Assembly (NCBI GenBank): GCA_965662545.1
Contig: CBFIHZ010000015.1
Coordinates: 1-64,000 of the forward strand
Origin: CPC320 sp002684375
GTDB taxonomy: Bacteria > Pseudomonadota > Alphaproteobacteria > Rhodobacterales > Rhodobacteraceae
DNA: 64,000 bases
Reading direction: 5' to 3'
In this document: piece after piece, positions 27,011 to 36,145 of the stretch
How the letters are laid out: every line of letters begins with the position of its first letter
Position numbering within the stretch: the first letter of the stretch is position 1
The notes under the pieces: generated by a model
Told to the model about the DNA's origin: nothing
What the model saw: only the letters and a program-made list of their open reading frames with translations
The model's database searches: none
Position numbers and translations under genes: made by a program

Positions 27011-27997
27011 ATGCCCTCTGACCGACTAAAAGTGATTGTGACCCGTCGTCTGCCTGAAGCTGTGGAAAAACGTTTGACCGAGCTGTTTGATGTTACGCTC
27101 CGCGAGGAGGATACACCGCTGTCTCGCGCCGATCTGGTCGCTGCGGTTCACGAGGCAGATGTGCTTGTGCCAACGATTACCGACACAATTGATGCAGGTC
27201 TTCTGGCCCAGGCAGGCCCTGGTTTGAAGCTGATCGCAAATTTTGGCGCCGGGGTGGATCATATCGATATGGCGACTGCGCGACAGCGTGGCATTCTTGT
27301 GGCCAATACACCCGGCGTAGTAACGGAAGACACGGCAGATATGGCCATGGCGCTGATTATGGCCGTGACCCGGCGCATCCCCGAGGGCCTTGCGCTGATC
27401 GCATCCGGTGACTGGCAGGGGTGGGCCCCGACTGCCTTGATGGGCGGCCGGCTTGGTGGCCGCCGTCTTGGTATTCTCGGAATGGGCCGCATTGGTTTGG
27501 CTGTGGCGCGGCGGGCCCGAGCTTTTGGTATGCAAATTCACTATCACAATCGTCGTCAATTGCGCAGTGAAATAGAGCAGGAAGTCGAGGCAACATATTG
27601 GGAGAGCCTTGACCAGATGGTGGCGCGGATGGATATCATCTCGATTAATTGTCCGCATACGCCGGCAACGTTTCACCTGATGAACGCCCGGCGTTTGAAG
27701 TTGATCAAGCCCGACGCGGTCATCGTCAATACCTCGCGTGGTGAAGTGATCGATGAAAATGCTCTAACGCGCATGCTGCGCAGCGGTCAATTGGCCGGTG
27801 CGGGGCTTGATGTCTATGAGCATGGCGCGCGGATAAATCCGCGATTGCAAGCAATGAACAACGTTGTGATGCTGCCACATATGGGATCTGCCACGGTTGA
27901 GGGCCGGATCGAAATGGGCGAAAAGGTGATCATAAATATAAAAACCTTTGCCGATGGCCACAGGCCGCCTGATCAGGTCGTGCCAGCAATGCTTTAG
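27011..27997 (+). CDS. D-2-hydroxyacid dehydrogenase (glyoxylate/hydroxypyruvate reductase type)
   Basis: 328 residues. The NAD(P)-binding domain has LGILGMGRIGLAVARRARAFGM near residue 153; the catalytic set is Arg in VNTSRGEVID, Glu in the DVYEHG region and His in MLPHMGSAT. FGAGVDHIDMATARQRGILVANTPGVVTEDTADM is the substrate-domain signature. Likely reduces glyoxylate or hydroxypyruvate to glycolate or glycerate, which would connect with the glycolate oxidase in this window. The cofactor preference is not decided by what I see. Confidence 0.9.
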   Translation: MPSDRLKVIVTRRLPEAVEKRLTELFDVTLREEDTPLSRADLVAAVHEADVLVPTITDTIDAGLLAQAGPGLKLIANFGAGVDHIDMATARQRGILVANTPGVVTEDTADMAMALIMAVTRRIPEGLALIASGDWQGWAPTALMGGRLGGRRLGILGMGRIGLAVARRARAFGMQIHYHNRRQLRSEIEQEVEATYWESLDQMVARMDIISINCPHTPATFHLMNARRLKLIKPDAVIVNTSRGEVIDENALTRMLRSGQLAGAGLDVYEHGARINPRLQAMNNVVMLPHMGSATVEGRIEMGEKVIINIKTFADGHRPPDQVVPAML

Positions 27998-28354
27998 GGG
28001 GGTGGGGCGCAAAATACGCCTCATTTCCAAGATATCTAAGTGTCAGATGATCTGCATCTCATGTTGTGTTACGACAAGAAGCCTCTGCGTATATGTCATA
28101 TCCGGTGCGGTGGTATAGGCACCGGTCTCCGTTCGAACTGCAGCGCATGTGAGACAGGGCCGAACAACCATAATACCGACAATGGTTGCCCAAGGGACCA
28201 CATCGGTCAGGGCTTTTCAACCAAGGTCTACGAGATATTCACCAAAATATCCGGCGGTAATTTGCGCCATTTTTCAAATGATGTTCGGGTTTTAGAATAT
28301 AATCTTGTTCTTATCCCGGTAATTGGGGCCCTGTTAAGGACCCCAAGGTCCATA
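27998..28354. other. intergenic region between convergent genes, no supported gene
   Basis: About 355 bp. An open frame at 28040-28417 reads into antisense leuA and lacks recognisable features. A short stem at 28325-28344 (GGGG-mismatch-CCT, loop GTTA, AGG-mismatch-CCCC) lies just past the leuA stop and could be a weak terminator for leuA. Confidence 0.4.
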
Positions 28355-29920
28355 TCAGAGATCTTTATAATTGATTTCTTTGGTGTCTTCACCAGTCCGG
28401 CCGCGCCGTACCAGTAAACGGTTCAATGCGTTCACATAGGCTTTGGCGCTTGCGACGACGGTGTCTGTGTCAGCAGATTGTCCGGTGGCGATATTGCCTT
28501 CTTCTTCCATTCGGACTGAGACCGTGGCCTGTGCGTCGGTGCCTTCGGTGACCGCATGCACCTGGTAAAGCTGCAGTCTCGCAGAATGCGGGTGCAGAGC
28601 TTTGACTGCATTAAAGGTCGCGTCTACGGGCCCGTCGCCGGTCGCCGTTTCGGTTTTCTCCATGTCGTCAATGAGCATTGTCAACTCAGCAGATTGCGGC
28701 CCCTCGGTGCCACAAACCACCCGCAAGCGTTTCACCACCAGACGGTCATTGGCAGCGTCCTCGTCGCTGCGCATCAGGGCGATCAGATCTTCTTCGTAGA
28801 TTTCCTTTTTGCGGTCAGCCAACTCTTTAAACCGCACGAAAACGTCCTTGAGTTGGTTGTCAGCCAGTGTGAATCCAAGGTTTTCAAGCTTTGAGCGCAA
28901 CGCAGCACGGCCCGAATGTTTGCCCATCACCAGATTGGTGGCTGAAAGCCCCACGTCTTCCGGTCGCATAATTTCAAAGGTTTCAGCATTTTTTAACATG
29001 CCGTCTTGATGGATGCCGCTTTCATGCGCAAAGGCGTTTTTGCCGACGATGGCTTTATTAAACTGCACAGCAAAACCTGAAACAGCCGCAACCCGCCGCG
29101 AAATATTCATGATTTTGGTGGTGTCGATACCGGTATGGAAAGGCATGATATCGCCGCGCACTTTCATTGCCATGACGACTTCTTCCAGAGCGGTGTTCCC
29201 AGCGCGTTCGCCAAGGCCGTTGATCGTGCACTCTATTTGACGGGCACCACCGGCGACTGCAGCCAGTGCATTGGCTGTCGCCATACCCAGATCATTATGG
29301 CAATGGGTGGCAAACACCACCTCGTCGGCGCCCGGAACAGTATTGATCAGCATGGTGATCAACTCTGCCGCCTCTACCGGCGCCGTATAGCCGACCGTGT
29401 CGGGAATGTTGATCGTCGTTGCCCCCGCTTTGATCGCAATCTCGACCACCCTGCGCAGATAATCCTCTTCGGTACGGGTCGCATCCATTGGTGACCATTG
29501 CACGTTATCGCACAGGTTGCGGGCGTGGGTGACCGTGGCGTGAATTTTTTCCGCCATCTGGTCCTGATCCAAATTGGGAATGGCCCGGTGCAGTGGGGAT
29601 GTGCCGATGAACGTGTGAATACGCGGTTTTTCAGCGTGTCGAACGGCGTCCCAACAGCGATCAATATCACCAAAATTCGCACGAGCCAGCCCACAGATAA
29701 CGGCGTTTTTTGTCTGTTTGCCAATGTGGCTGACGGCTTTGAAATCGCCTTCCGATGCAATGGGAAATCCGGCTTCGATGATATCGACGCCCATCTCATC
29801 AAGCAACTCGGCAATTTCCAGCTTTTCAGTATGGCTCATCGTGGCGCCGGGGCTTTGTTCGCCGTCGCGCAACGTGGTGTCGAAGATAACGACGCGGTCT
29901 TTGGTATCAGTAACTGTCAT
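28355..29920 (-). CDS. leuA: 2-isopropylmalate synthase
   Basis: 521 residues, the standard length. It condenses acetyl-CoA with 2-oxoisovalerate, the first step of leucine synthesis. The N-terminal HMGL-like TIM barrel has FDTTLRDGEQSPGATM, the metal-binding HCHNDLGMATANALAAV and the glycine-rich GLGERAGNTALEEVVMA. A linker leads to the LeuA dimerisation/regulatory domain (from about residue 390, RLRVVCGTEGPQSAELTML) that binds leucine for feedback control. The leader upstream holds a candidate leucine-rich peptide and competing hairpins. Confidence 0.96.
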   Translation of the reverse strand: MTVTDTKDRVVIFDTTLRDGEQSPGATMSHTEKLEIAELLDEMGVDIIEAGFPIASEGDFKAVSHIGKQTKNAVICGLARANFGDIDRCWDAVRHAEKPRIHTFIGTSPLHRAIPNLDQDQMAEKIHATVTHARNLCDNVQWSPMDATRTEEDYLRRVVEIAIKAGATTINIPDTVGYTAPVEAAELITMLINTVPGADEVVFATHCHNDLGMATANALAAVAGGARQIECTINGLGERAGNTALEEVVMAMKVRGDIMPFHTGIDTTKIMNISRRVAAVSGFAVQFNKAIVGKNAFAHESGIHQDGMLKNAETFEIMRPEDVGLSATNLVMGKHSGRAALRSKLENLGFTLADNQLKDVFVRFKELADRKKEIYEEDLIALMRSDEDAANDRLVVKRLRVVCGTEGPQSAELTMLIDDMEKTETATGDGPVDATFNAVKALHPHSARLQLYQVHAVTEGTDAQATVSVRMEEEGNIATGQSADTDTVVASAKAYVNALNRLLVRRGRTGEDTKEINYKDL

Positions 29921-29955
29921 GGTGTGTCTCTTTCAATGTCTCCAAAATCTGTGGC

Positions 29956-30005
29956 GCGTGCCGTACATCCTCTGAGCGCTCGCGCCCAAACGGCACGCTC
30001 AGAGG
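29956..30005 (-). promoter_or_regulatory. candidate leuA attenuator: two mutually exclusive hairpins
   Basis: In transcript order, segment A (30005-29996, CCTCTGAGCG) can pair with C (29978-29969, CGCTCAGAGG), a perfect 10-bp stem; segment B (29998-29990, GCGTGCCGT) can pair with D (29964-29956, ACGGCACGC), a perfect 9-bp stem. A and B share three bases, so the two folds compete. A covers the stop codon of the leader peptide. There is no strong T-run after either stem, so control could act on translation or by an atypical terminator. Confidence 0.55.
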
Positions 30006-30085
30006 CGGGATAGGAGACGTAGGGTGTCCAGTGACCTGCTATCGTCGCGGTCGGAGGTATCGATGATATAACCCTGAATTTTCAT
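29999..30085 (-). CDS. candidate leucine-rich leader peptide of leuA
   Basis: A 28-residue frame from ATG 30085 (an in-frame ATG also at 30091). It begins MKIQGYIIDTSDR and ends LDTLRLLSRL, with five leucines in the last ten residues (codons CTG, CTA, CTC, CTA, CTC). Its stop codon lies inside the first hairpin arm of the putative attenuator. Leader peptides rich in the regulated amino acid are known before leuA in several proteobacteria. The ribosome binding site is weak, so translation is unproven. Confidence 0.55.
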   Translation of the reverse strand: MKIQGYIIDTSDRDDSRSLDTLRLLSRL

Positions 30086-30265
30086 GACCATGACTATACA
30101 TATCGCGCTCCAAATGAAAAGGCGCTATTTTACACTGCACTGGCTTACCTGTGTAATTGGCATTGATTTTTGTCAGTTTGCACCCCAGTGGGCTTGGCCG
30201 GCAAATAAATTTGGCTATCGTTGCGAAGGGGTTGCCTTTGCTGCACCTTACACTATCTGGCGGGA

Positions 30266-30931
30266 ATGGAAAAAGCACTGATCATCGGATCGAGTGGCGG
30301 CATTGGATCCGCCATTCATGCAGCGTTGGCGCGGCAGGGCGTTGACGTGACAGGGTTGTCGCGACGCGGACATGGTCTGCAGATCACCGACGAGGCTTCG
30401 GTAGAACGCTGCCTCGCCACGTTGGATGCAACATATGATCTGATTTTCGTCACCACCGGAGCGCTCGAGGTGGACGGTGCACGGCCAGAGAAAACCATCG
30501 CTCAGATCTCGGCGTCTTCGATGATGGCGCAGTTTGCAGTTAATTGCATTGGGCCGTCTCTGGTTTTGAAACATGCCCGTCGCCTGATGCCGCGGGATCG
30601 GCGTGGGGTTTTTGTCGCGTTGTCGGCGCGCGTTGGCTCGATCGGGGATAACCGTCTTGGCGGGTGGTATGCGTACCGCACGGCCAAAGCTGCGCTGAAC
30701 CAAATGCTGCATTCTGCAGCGATTGAGCTGGCACGCACCCACCCGCAAATGATCTGCGCTGCCCTGCACCCCGGCACGGTACAAACTGAATTTACCCGCA
30801 AATATGTTGGGCGCCACCCAACTGTTTCCCCAAATGATGCCGCGGAAAATTTACTGTCGGTAATTTCCGGATTGACCGTCGAACAAACCGGTGGTTTTTT
30901 TGATTGGGCCGGCGCTGAGGTGGCTTGGTGA
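30266..30931 (+). CDS. short-chain dehydrogenase/reductase
   Basis: 221 residues from ATG 30266, which places the Rossmann motif at the N-terminus (MEKALIIGSSGGIGSAI, TGxxxGIG-like with SSGGIGS). The active-site Ser is in VALSARVGSIGD, and Tyr and Lys in WYAYRTAKAALNQM (YxxxK). C-factor-like SDR proteins share this short form. The substrate is unknown. Its stop overlaps the start of the photolyase gene (GTGA), a translationally coupled pair seen in other marine Rhodobacterales. Confidence 0.9.
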   Translation: MEKALIIGSSGGIGSAIHAALARQGVDVTGLSRRGHGLQITDEASVERCLATLDATYDLIFVTTGALEVDGARPEKTIAQISASSMMAQFAVNCIGPSLVLKHARRLMPRDRRGVFVALSARVGSIGDNRLGGWYAYRTAKAALNQMLHSAAIELARTHPQMICAALHPGTVQTEFTRKYVGRHPTVSPNDAAENLLSVISGLTVEQTGGFFDWAGAEVAW

Positions 30932-32454
30932 GCCGTCTCCTTTTGGTATTGGGGGACCAGCTAAGCGGCGCATTGTCAGCGCTTGCTGCGGGCGACAAAA
31001 GCCGTGATGTCGTCGTTATGGCTGAGGTCCGCGATGAGGCGACATATGTGCGTCACCATCCAAAAAAGATTGCTTTGATATTTGCCGCGATGCGTAAATT
31101 TGCCGCCCGTTTGCGATCTGAAGGCTGGCAGGTTTGTTATACCAAATATGGCGACGCGGATAATGCAGGCTCGATTTGTGGTGAACTGCTCCGGCGCGCC
31201 TCAGAGGGTGGGCAGAATGCCGTGGTGATTACTCAACCGGGTGAGTGGCGATTGCTCACCGCGTTAGAGGCACTGCCGCTTGAGGTAACAGTGTTGGACG
31301 ATGACCGGTTCATCGCCACTACGGGGGAGTTTGCGCGCTGGGCTGAGGGCCGCAAGGCGTTGCGGATGGAATATTTTTATCGTGACATGCGCCGCAAGAC
31401 CGGCTTGTTAATGGAAGGCGATAAACCGGCCGGGGGCCAGTGGAATTTTGATCATGATAACCGAAAACCAGCGCCTGACAGCATCGCTTTTTCAGGCCCG
31501 ATGCAGTTCGAGCCCGATGCTCTTGTCTCTGAGGTTCTGGCGCTTGTGGGTGCAGAATTTGATCATCACTTCGGCGATCTACATCCTTTTTGTTTCGCGA
31601 CTGATCGTGATCAAGCGCTGCAGGCTCTCGGGCATTTCATGACACATGCGCTGCCGCGCTTTGGCGATTTTCAAGACGCGATGCTGAACGAAAACCGTTT
31701 CTTATATCATGCAGTGATTTCGCCTTATCTCAACATTGGGCTGCTGGATCCGCTTGAGGTGTGCCGTGCAGCTGAGGCTGAATGGCAGGCTGGTCATGCG
31801 CCTATCAATGCGGTCGAGGGGTTTATTCGTCAAATTATTGGTTGGCGGGAATACGTTCGGGGCATTTATTTTATGCATGGGCCTGAGTATACGACGCGCA
31901 ACGCACTCGGGCATGACCGGGCTCTGCCGGCGCTGTACTGGGGCGGAGCGACTAAAATGAACTGCGTGGCGCATGCGGTCGAGCAAACCCGCGAAGAGGC
32001 CTATGCCCATCATATCCAGCGGCTGATGGTGACAGGCAATTTTGCGTTGATTTCCGGTGTCGATCCGACGGCGCTGCATGAATGGTACCTGCAAGTCTAT
32101 ATTGATGCCTTTGAATGGGTAGAGGCGCCGAATACGCTGGGGATGAGCCAGTTTGCCGATGGCGGCATCATCGCTTCAAAGCCCTATGTCAGCAGCGGCG
32201 CCTATATCAACCGGATGTCGAACCACTGTAAATCATGCCATTACTCTGTGGCACAGAAAACCGGCCCTGATGCCTGCCCGTTTAATCTTCTATACTGGCA
32301 CTTTCTAATCCGCCACCGCGACCGGTTTGCGCAAAATCCTCGCATGGGCAATATGTACCGCACATGGGACCGGATGGACAGCTCTCGTCGCGACAGAGTT
32401 CTGCAAGATGGAGATGCTGTTCTGGCAGCTCTGGACAGAGGAGATATCGTTTAG
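30928..32454 (+). CDS. iron-sulfur cryptochrome/photolyase (FeS-BCP, PhrB type)
   Basis: 508 residues from GTG 30928. The N-terminal alpha/beta domain opens RLLLVLGDQLS, as in deoxyribodipyrimidine photolyase-related proteins. The FAD-binding helical domain has GFIRQIIGWREYVRGIYF and NTLGMSQFADGG. Four cysteines fit the 4Fe-4S cluster of this class: one in TKMNCVAHAV and three in HCKSCHYSVAQKTGPDACPFN. Members repair (6-4) photoproducts in light or sense blue light. A plausible role here is repair of UV damage in surface waters. Translation is coupled to the SDR gene. Confidence 0.92.
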   Translation: MSRLLLVLGDQLSGALSALAAGDKSRDVVVMAEVRDEATYVRHHPKKIALIFAAMRKFAARLRSEGWQVCYTKYGDADNAGSICGELLRRASEGGQNAVVITQPGEWRLLTALEALPLEVTVLDDDRFIATTGEFARWAEGRKALRMEYFYRDMRRKTGLLMEGDKPAGGQWNFDHDNRKPAPDSIAFSGPMQFEPDALVSEVLALVGAEFDHHFGDLHPFCFATDRDQALQALGHFMTHALPRFGDFQDAMLNENRFLYHAVISPYLNIGLLDPLEVCRAAEAEWQAGHAPINAVEGFIRQIIGWREYVRGIYFMHGPEYTTRNALGHDRALPALYWGGATKMNCVAHAVEQTREEAYAHHIQRLMVTGNFALISGVDPTALHEWYLQVYIDAFEWVEAPNTLGMSQFADGGIIASKPYVSSGAYINRMSNHCKSCHYSVAQKTGPDACPFNLLYWHFLIRHRDRFAQNPRMGNMYRTWDRMDSSRRDRVLQDGDAVLAALDRGDIV

Positions 32455-32595
32455 TTATCATCATCCGCTCTGAACGCTTCTCTTAACAGGCGCGACGGTA
32501 AGGTTGCAAAGGGCTGAGGCCGCGCATGTCAAAAAGAACGGGTTATAAGTGACTGTCGAACCCACAAGTTTCATGGGGAATGGTGAGGGGAGCCC

Positions 32596-34041
32596 TTAAT
32601 CCTGATCAGTGTTTTCGGTCGTGGCCTCTGGCGTTTCGGCCAAGCCGCCCTCCAGCGCGCCGTTGATCCAAGTTCCGCTGGTTTCTGCGCCATTGGTATA
32701 GCGCATTGTGCCCTCTCCCTGCCGCTTACCATTGCTGAAAAGGCCAGTGTAAACGGCGCCATTGGAATACGTCGCAACGCCGGCGCCGGTCATTTCTCCC
32801 TCTTGCCAGTCGCCGTCATAGGTAAAGCCGTCAGGCATGGTCAGCTGACCTTTTCCCTGCCGCTTGCCATTTTGAAATGCACCTTCATAAGTTGCGCCAT
32901 CGGGGTAGGTCGCTGTTCCGTTCCCGCTGCGTTCCCCGTCTTGCCAGTCCCCATCATAGCGATAACCGTCTGTATGGGTCATAATGCCCTTCCCATGGTA
33001 TTGGGTGTCGCGAAACTCTCCCTCATACGTCACACCGTTGGGATAAGTTGCCAGTCCCCTGCCATGAATATTACCTGCTGACCATTGTCCTTTATAGACT
33101 TCGCCGCTGGGATAGGTAATCGTGCCGGTCCCATCTGGCAGGTCTGCGGAAAAAGAGCCGCTGTAGATGGTGCCGTCTGGATAGATGGCTTTGCCTTCGC
33201 CAACAATCTGACCCCTGCTCCAGCTTCCGGTATATTTATATCCGTCTTTGCTGGTGAATTCTCCCTGACCATGACGTTGGTCCTGATCAAAATCCCCGTT
33301 GTAAATATTGCCATTGGCATAGACCACGACACCTTTGCCTTGCCGGCGACCGCCCTCTAACATGCCTTCATAGTTATCGCCGTTTGGCTGCTCAAGGCGT
33401 CCGGCACCGCTGATTTCTCCGGCCTGCCAAGTGCCTTCGTAAATTACGCCGTCCGGCATGGTTAAAGTGCCTTCACCATCGCGCAACCCATCGTTGATTT
33501 CACCGATATAGAGCGCGCCATCGGGATATGTGACTTTGGCTTGCCCTTGCTTTTTATTATTGACCCAGGTGCCCTCGTAAATAGCACCATCAGGGTAGGT
33601 CATGATCCCTGAGCCATTATGCATGCCGTCGCGGAATTCCCCATCATAACGGGTGCCGTTGCTATAGACAGAAACCCCGCGCCCTGAAATCACCCCCTCG
33701 GACCAATTGCCCTGATAGGTGCCACCATCACCAAAAGTGATTTTGCCGATACCGTCTGGTTTGCCCTTTGCAAAGTGGCCTTGGTAGACAGCGCCATTGG
33801 GAAAATGTGCTTCACCTTGGCCTAAAATCTCACCTGATACCCAAGCTCCGGTATATTCATAACCGTTAGGCAATCGGTAGGTGCCAATGCCGTCTTGCAA
33901 GCCGTTTTTTAACGTCCCTTCGTACACACCACCGTCATCATATTGTTTGGATACAATCCGCCCGTCCTGAGCCGTGGCGGTAAAACATAATACAACAGTT
34001 AAAAAGACACTGCCAACCGTGACAGACCGGTAAGTTTTCAT
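32596..34041 (-). CDS. secreted MORN-repeat protein
   Basis: 481 residues. A signal peptide (MKTYRSVTVGSVFLTVVLCFTATA) is followed by about 19 MORN repeats in tandem, each about 23 residues of the type YxGxWxxGxxxGxGxxxxPDG; the last copy is degenerate. The C-terminal tail is acidic (TPEATTENTDQD). MORN arrays form extended beta structures that bind lipids or proteins. The protein is expected in the periplasm or outer envelope. The function is unknown. It converges with the photolyase gene. Confidence 0.9.
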   Translation of the reverse strand: MKTYRSVTVGSVFLTVVLCFTATAQDGRIVSKQYDDGGVYEGTLKNGLQDGIGTYRLPNGYEYTGAWVSGEILGQGEAHFPNGAVYQGHFAKGKPDGIGKITFGDGGTYQGNWSEGVISGRGVSVYSNGTRYDGEFRDGMHNGSGIMTYPDGAIYEGTWVNNKKQGQAKVTYPDGALYIGEINDGLRDGEGTLTMPDGVIYEGTWQAGEISGAGRLEQPNGDNYEGMLEGGRRQGKGVVVYANGNIYNGDFDQDQRHGQGEFTSKDGYKYTGSWSRGQIVGEGKAIYPDGTIYSGSFSADLPDGTGTITYPSGEVYKGQWSAGNIHGRGLATYPNGVTYEGEFRDTQYHGKGIMTHTDGYRYDGDWQDGERSGNGTATYPDGATYEGAFQNGKRQGKGQLTMPDGFTYDGDWQEGEMTGAGVATYSNGAVYTGLFSNGKRQGEGTMRYTNGAETSGTWINGALEGGLAETPEATTENTDQD

Positions 34042-34141
34042 GATGGTATGCTGGCCTTTTGCATGGATTACAGTGGGTATGTCTTAGTTCACTGCCCGCT
34101 GGCTTACAATCATTATTCAGCATCTAGATGCGGTCACATGA

Positions 34142-34579
34142 TCAGATTTCGACTGATATTGTGACAGGTCCGTCATTTACTAGGCTAACTTCCATGTTGG
34201 CTCCAAAAACACCCGTTTGCACCAAGACCCCTTTTGCGCGGAAAGTATCGATACAATGTTCATACATAGATTGGCCGGTTTCGGGGGGTGCGGCAGCTGA
34301 AAACCCCGGTCTGTTCCCACCACGGAGGTCTGCAGCTAAGGTGAATTGACTGATCAAAAGCACGTCTCCATCGCTGTCGTGCAATGCGCGATTCATTCTG
34401 CCTTTTTCATCTTTGAATATGCGCATATTCACGATTTTGGAGACCATTTTTTCGGCGGTTTTAAGCGTGTCTCCCTGCATCACACACAAAAAGACCAACA
34501 ACCCGTGACTGATCTGGCCGATTTGCTTGCCCTCAACCCGCACTGAAGCCTGTGAAACCCGTTGAATTACCGCGCGCAT
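34142..34579 (-). CDS. dtd: D-aminoacyl-tRNA deacylase
   Basis: 145 residues from ATG 34579, giving the canonical MRAVIQRVSQASVRVEG start; five upstream residues in the open frame are unlikely. LLISQFTLAADLRGGNRPGFSAAAPPE carries the SQFTL and GxxPxF-like active-site region, and the cross-subunit NxGPVT motif appears as VNDGPVTISVE at the C-terminus. It removes D-amino acids and glycine mischarged on tRNA. 100 bp upstream of the MORN gene, same strand. Confidence 0.94.
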   Translation of the reverse strand: MRAVIQRVSQASVRVEGKQIGQISHGLLVFLCVMQGDTLKTAEKMVSKIVNMRIFKDEKGRMNRALHDSDGDVLLISQFTLAADLRGGNRPGFSAAAPPETGQSMYEHCIDTFRAKGVLVQTGVFGANMEVSLVNDGPVTISVEI

Positions 34580-34993
34580 GAGCATTTCTCCCAAAGACTT
34601 AAAGCGATGGTTGACTGAAAAAAACCGATCATGCTGCGCGGGGTTTGCCGCAAGCCAAGGCCTGCAATAAGCGCTATCGATAAGTGCATTAGCTGCCTGA
34701 AGGCACTAAAACCTCGCCGATATGGCCGGCATCGGGACAAAGATTGGGACAAAGACGGTCGCTTTGTTAAGGCAGGCAACGGGCGAGAAAAAGTGCAACC
34801 AGTTATCATGTGCCGAGTTTAAAACAGTTTGTCCTATCAGCACAATACTGGGATTGCGCGGTCCCCTGTGCCACCGAGAGGCACGCGGGTGGAGACGGCA
34901 GGTCGTCTGTGCCAAGCAGGACGAAAGGGCCTTTGAATTTTTACGACGCAATCTATTTCGATGTTCCAACTGCGGGTGAAAACCAATGTGCCT
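34580..34993. other. intergenic region, no supported gene
   Basis: About 410 bp between dtd and the DUF2927 gene. It contains a short tandem (GGGACAAAGA at 34734-34743 and 34746-34755) and an imperfect stem near 34868-34892. The overlapping short frames are not convincing as genes. Confidence 0.4.
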
Positions 34994-35935
34994 CTAGGGG
35001 GCTTGAACGAACGCTTCTGCGAGTTTACGCACAATCGGATCTGCCGTTTCGATTGTCATGCCCGGCTGCAATTCGGGGTGATACAGCATTTTCAAAAACA
35101 GCTCATCCTGCCGTGTAAGTGTCGCAAATTCATCGTCATCATTAAAGATAGACGGACGTGCATAGGGGCTGTCATTTGCCAGACCCAAACCCTGTGCCAA
35201 CTCCTCGTGGATGCATGATTTCTGCATTAAATCAGGGTGTTCACTGCGGATAAGAGCAATCGCTTCTGTATACTCAAAGCGCCGTTCACGGTCTGAAAAT
35301 GCAAAGACCAGACAGTGAATGGATCTTGGCAACTTTTCAAATATTGCGATCGATGCTTGGTTAATATTCGGAATAATTTCTTGCACTCGTGAAATGAGTT
35401 GTTCGCGATCGTCTTCCCCCATAAAAAACACATGAAAATTTGGGTTTTGTTTGCTTATTGCAATGTCGTGCCCTGTTATTTTGGCCAGTCTTGTGGTGTA
35501 TTCTGTCACCACCGCATTTGTTTTTGTGCGCTTGTCAGCGCTGACACCGCCCCCAAATTCGGTGGTAAGGCGTATCGGGCGTGTCCAACGCCTAAGACGT
35601 CCTGCTTTGCCCGAACTGCGCAGAAACCCTTTGCCCCGCGCATATTCGTCATAAAAGGCGAGTTGTTTGAAGTTTTTTTCCAGATTGCTGGCAGTATATG
35701 GGGTATCGGGGCCGCCGCCATCGCGTCTCAACAAGCCATTTGCCAATAGATCGTTTTGCAGTCCGTCATAATATTTTGCCAGTTGTTGGCTTTCTGCACT
35801 GGGCGCAGAGGGTGTAATTTTTGGATCTGGTTGTGCAGAAGGTACCTTTAGAAAGTGGTTTTTGGGCATAGTGCAACCGAATAAGGCAAAGACCAGCATG
35901 ACCAACCAGTGGGCGGGTTTTTGCATAACTGTCAC
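34994..35935 (-). CDS. DUF2927 lipoprotein, probable zinc-binding
   Basis: 313 residues (a second Met at residue 4). The hydrophobic leader ends in a lipobox-like LFGC, so the protein is probably lipidated at about Cys21. The DUF2927 part has CIHEELAQGLGLANDSP near residue 241, an HExxxxGLGLxND motif that resembles a metal-binding protease site, then SIFNDDDEFATLTRQDELFLKMLYHPEL. Widespread in Rhodobacteraceae; the function is unknown. Confidence 0.85.
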   Translation of the reverse strand: MTVMQKPAHWLVMLVFALFGCTMPKNHFLKVPSAQPDPKITPSAPSAESQQLAKYYDGLQNDLLANGLLRRDGGGPDTPYTASNLEKNFKQLAFYDEYARGKGFLRSSGKAGRLRRWTRPIRLTTEFGGGVSADKRTKTNAVVTEYTTRLAKITGHDIAISKQNPNFHVFFMGEDDREQLISRVQEIIPNINQASIAIFEKLPRSIHCLVFAFSDRERRFEYTEAIALIRSEHPDLMQKSCIHEELAQGLGLANDSPYARPSIFNDDDEFATLTRQDELFLKMLYHPELQPGMTIETADPIVRKLAEAFVQAP

Positions 35936-36145
35936 AGCGCTTGCCCTTTGCGGAGTATTGCGCCTGACCTGCGAGCACTCGGAAGGCTTTGTTGAAGCGG
36001 ATGCGCGATGCCCTTTAACGCTAAATACATCTGCATTTAATCCTTTGTGGCGATAAGATGGGCCGGTGCGCTTTCGTCGGGTTGGTATATTTGCCTCATT
36101 TTCGTTCCTGTGCTCTATCGGCTGCCCGAATCTGAGGGCTGGTGG

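Noticed and set aside
34734..34755. Two tandem copies of GGGACAAAGA
   Set aside because: Only two units, no neighbouring integrase or tRNA, and no further structure; probably chance or a minor slippage event.
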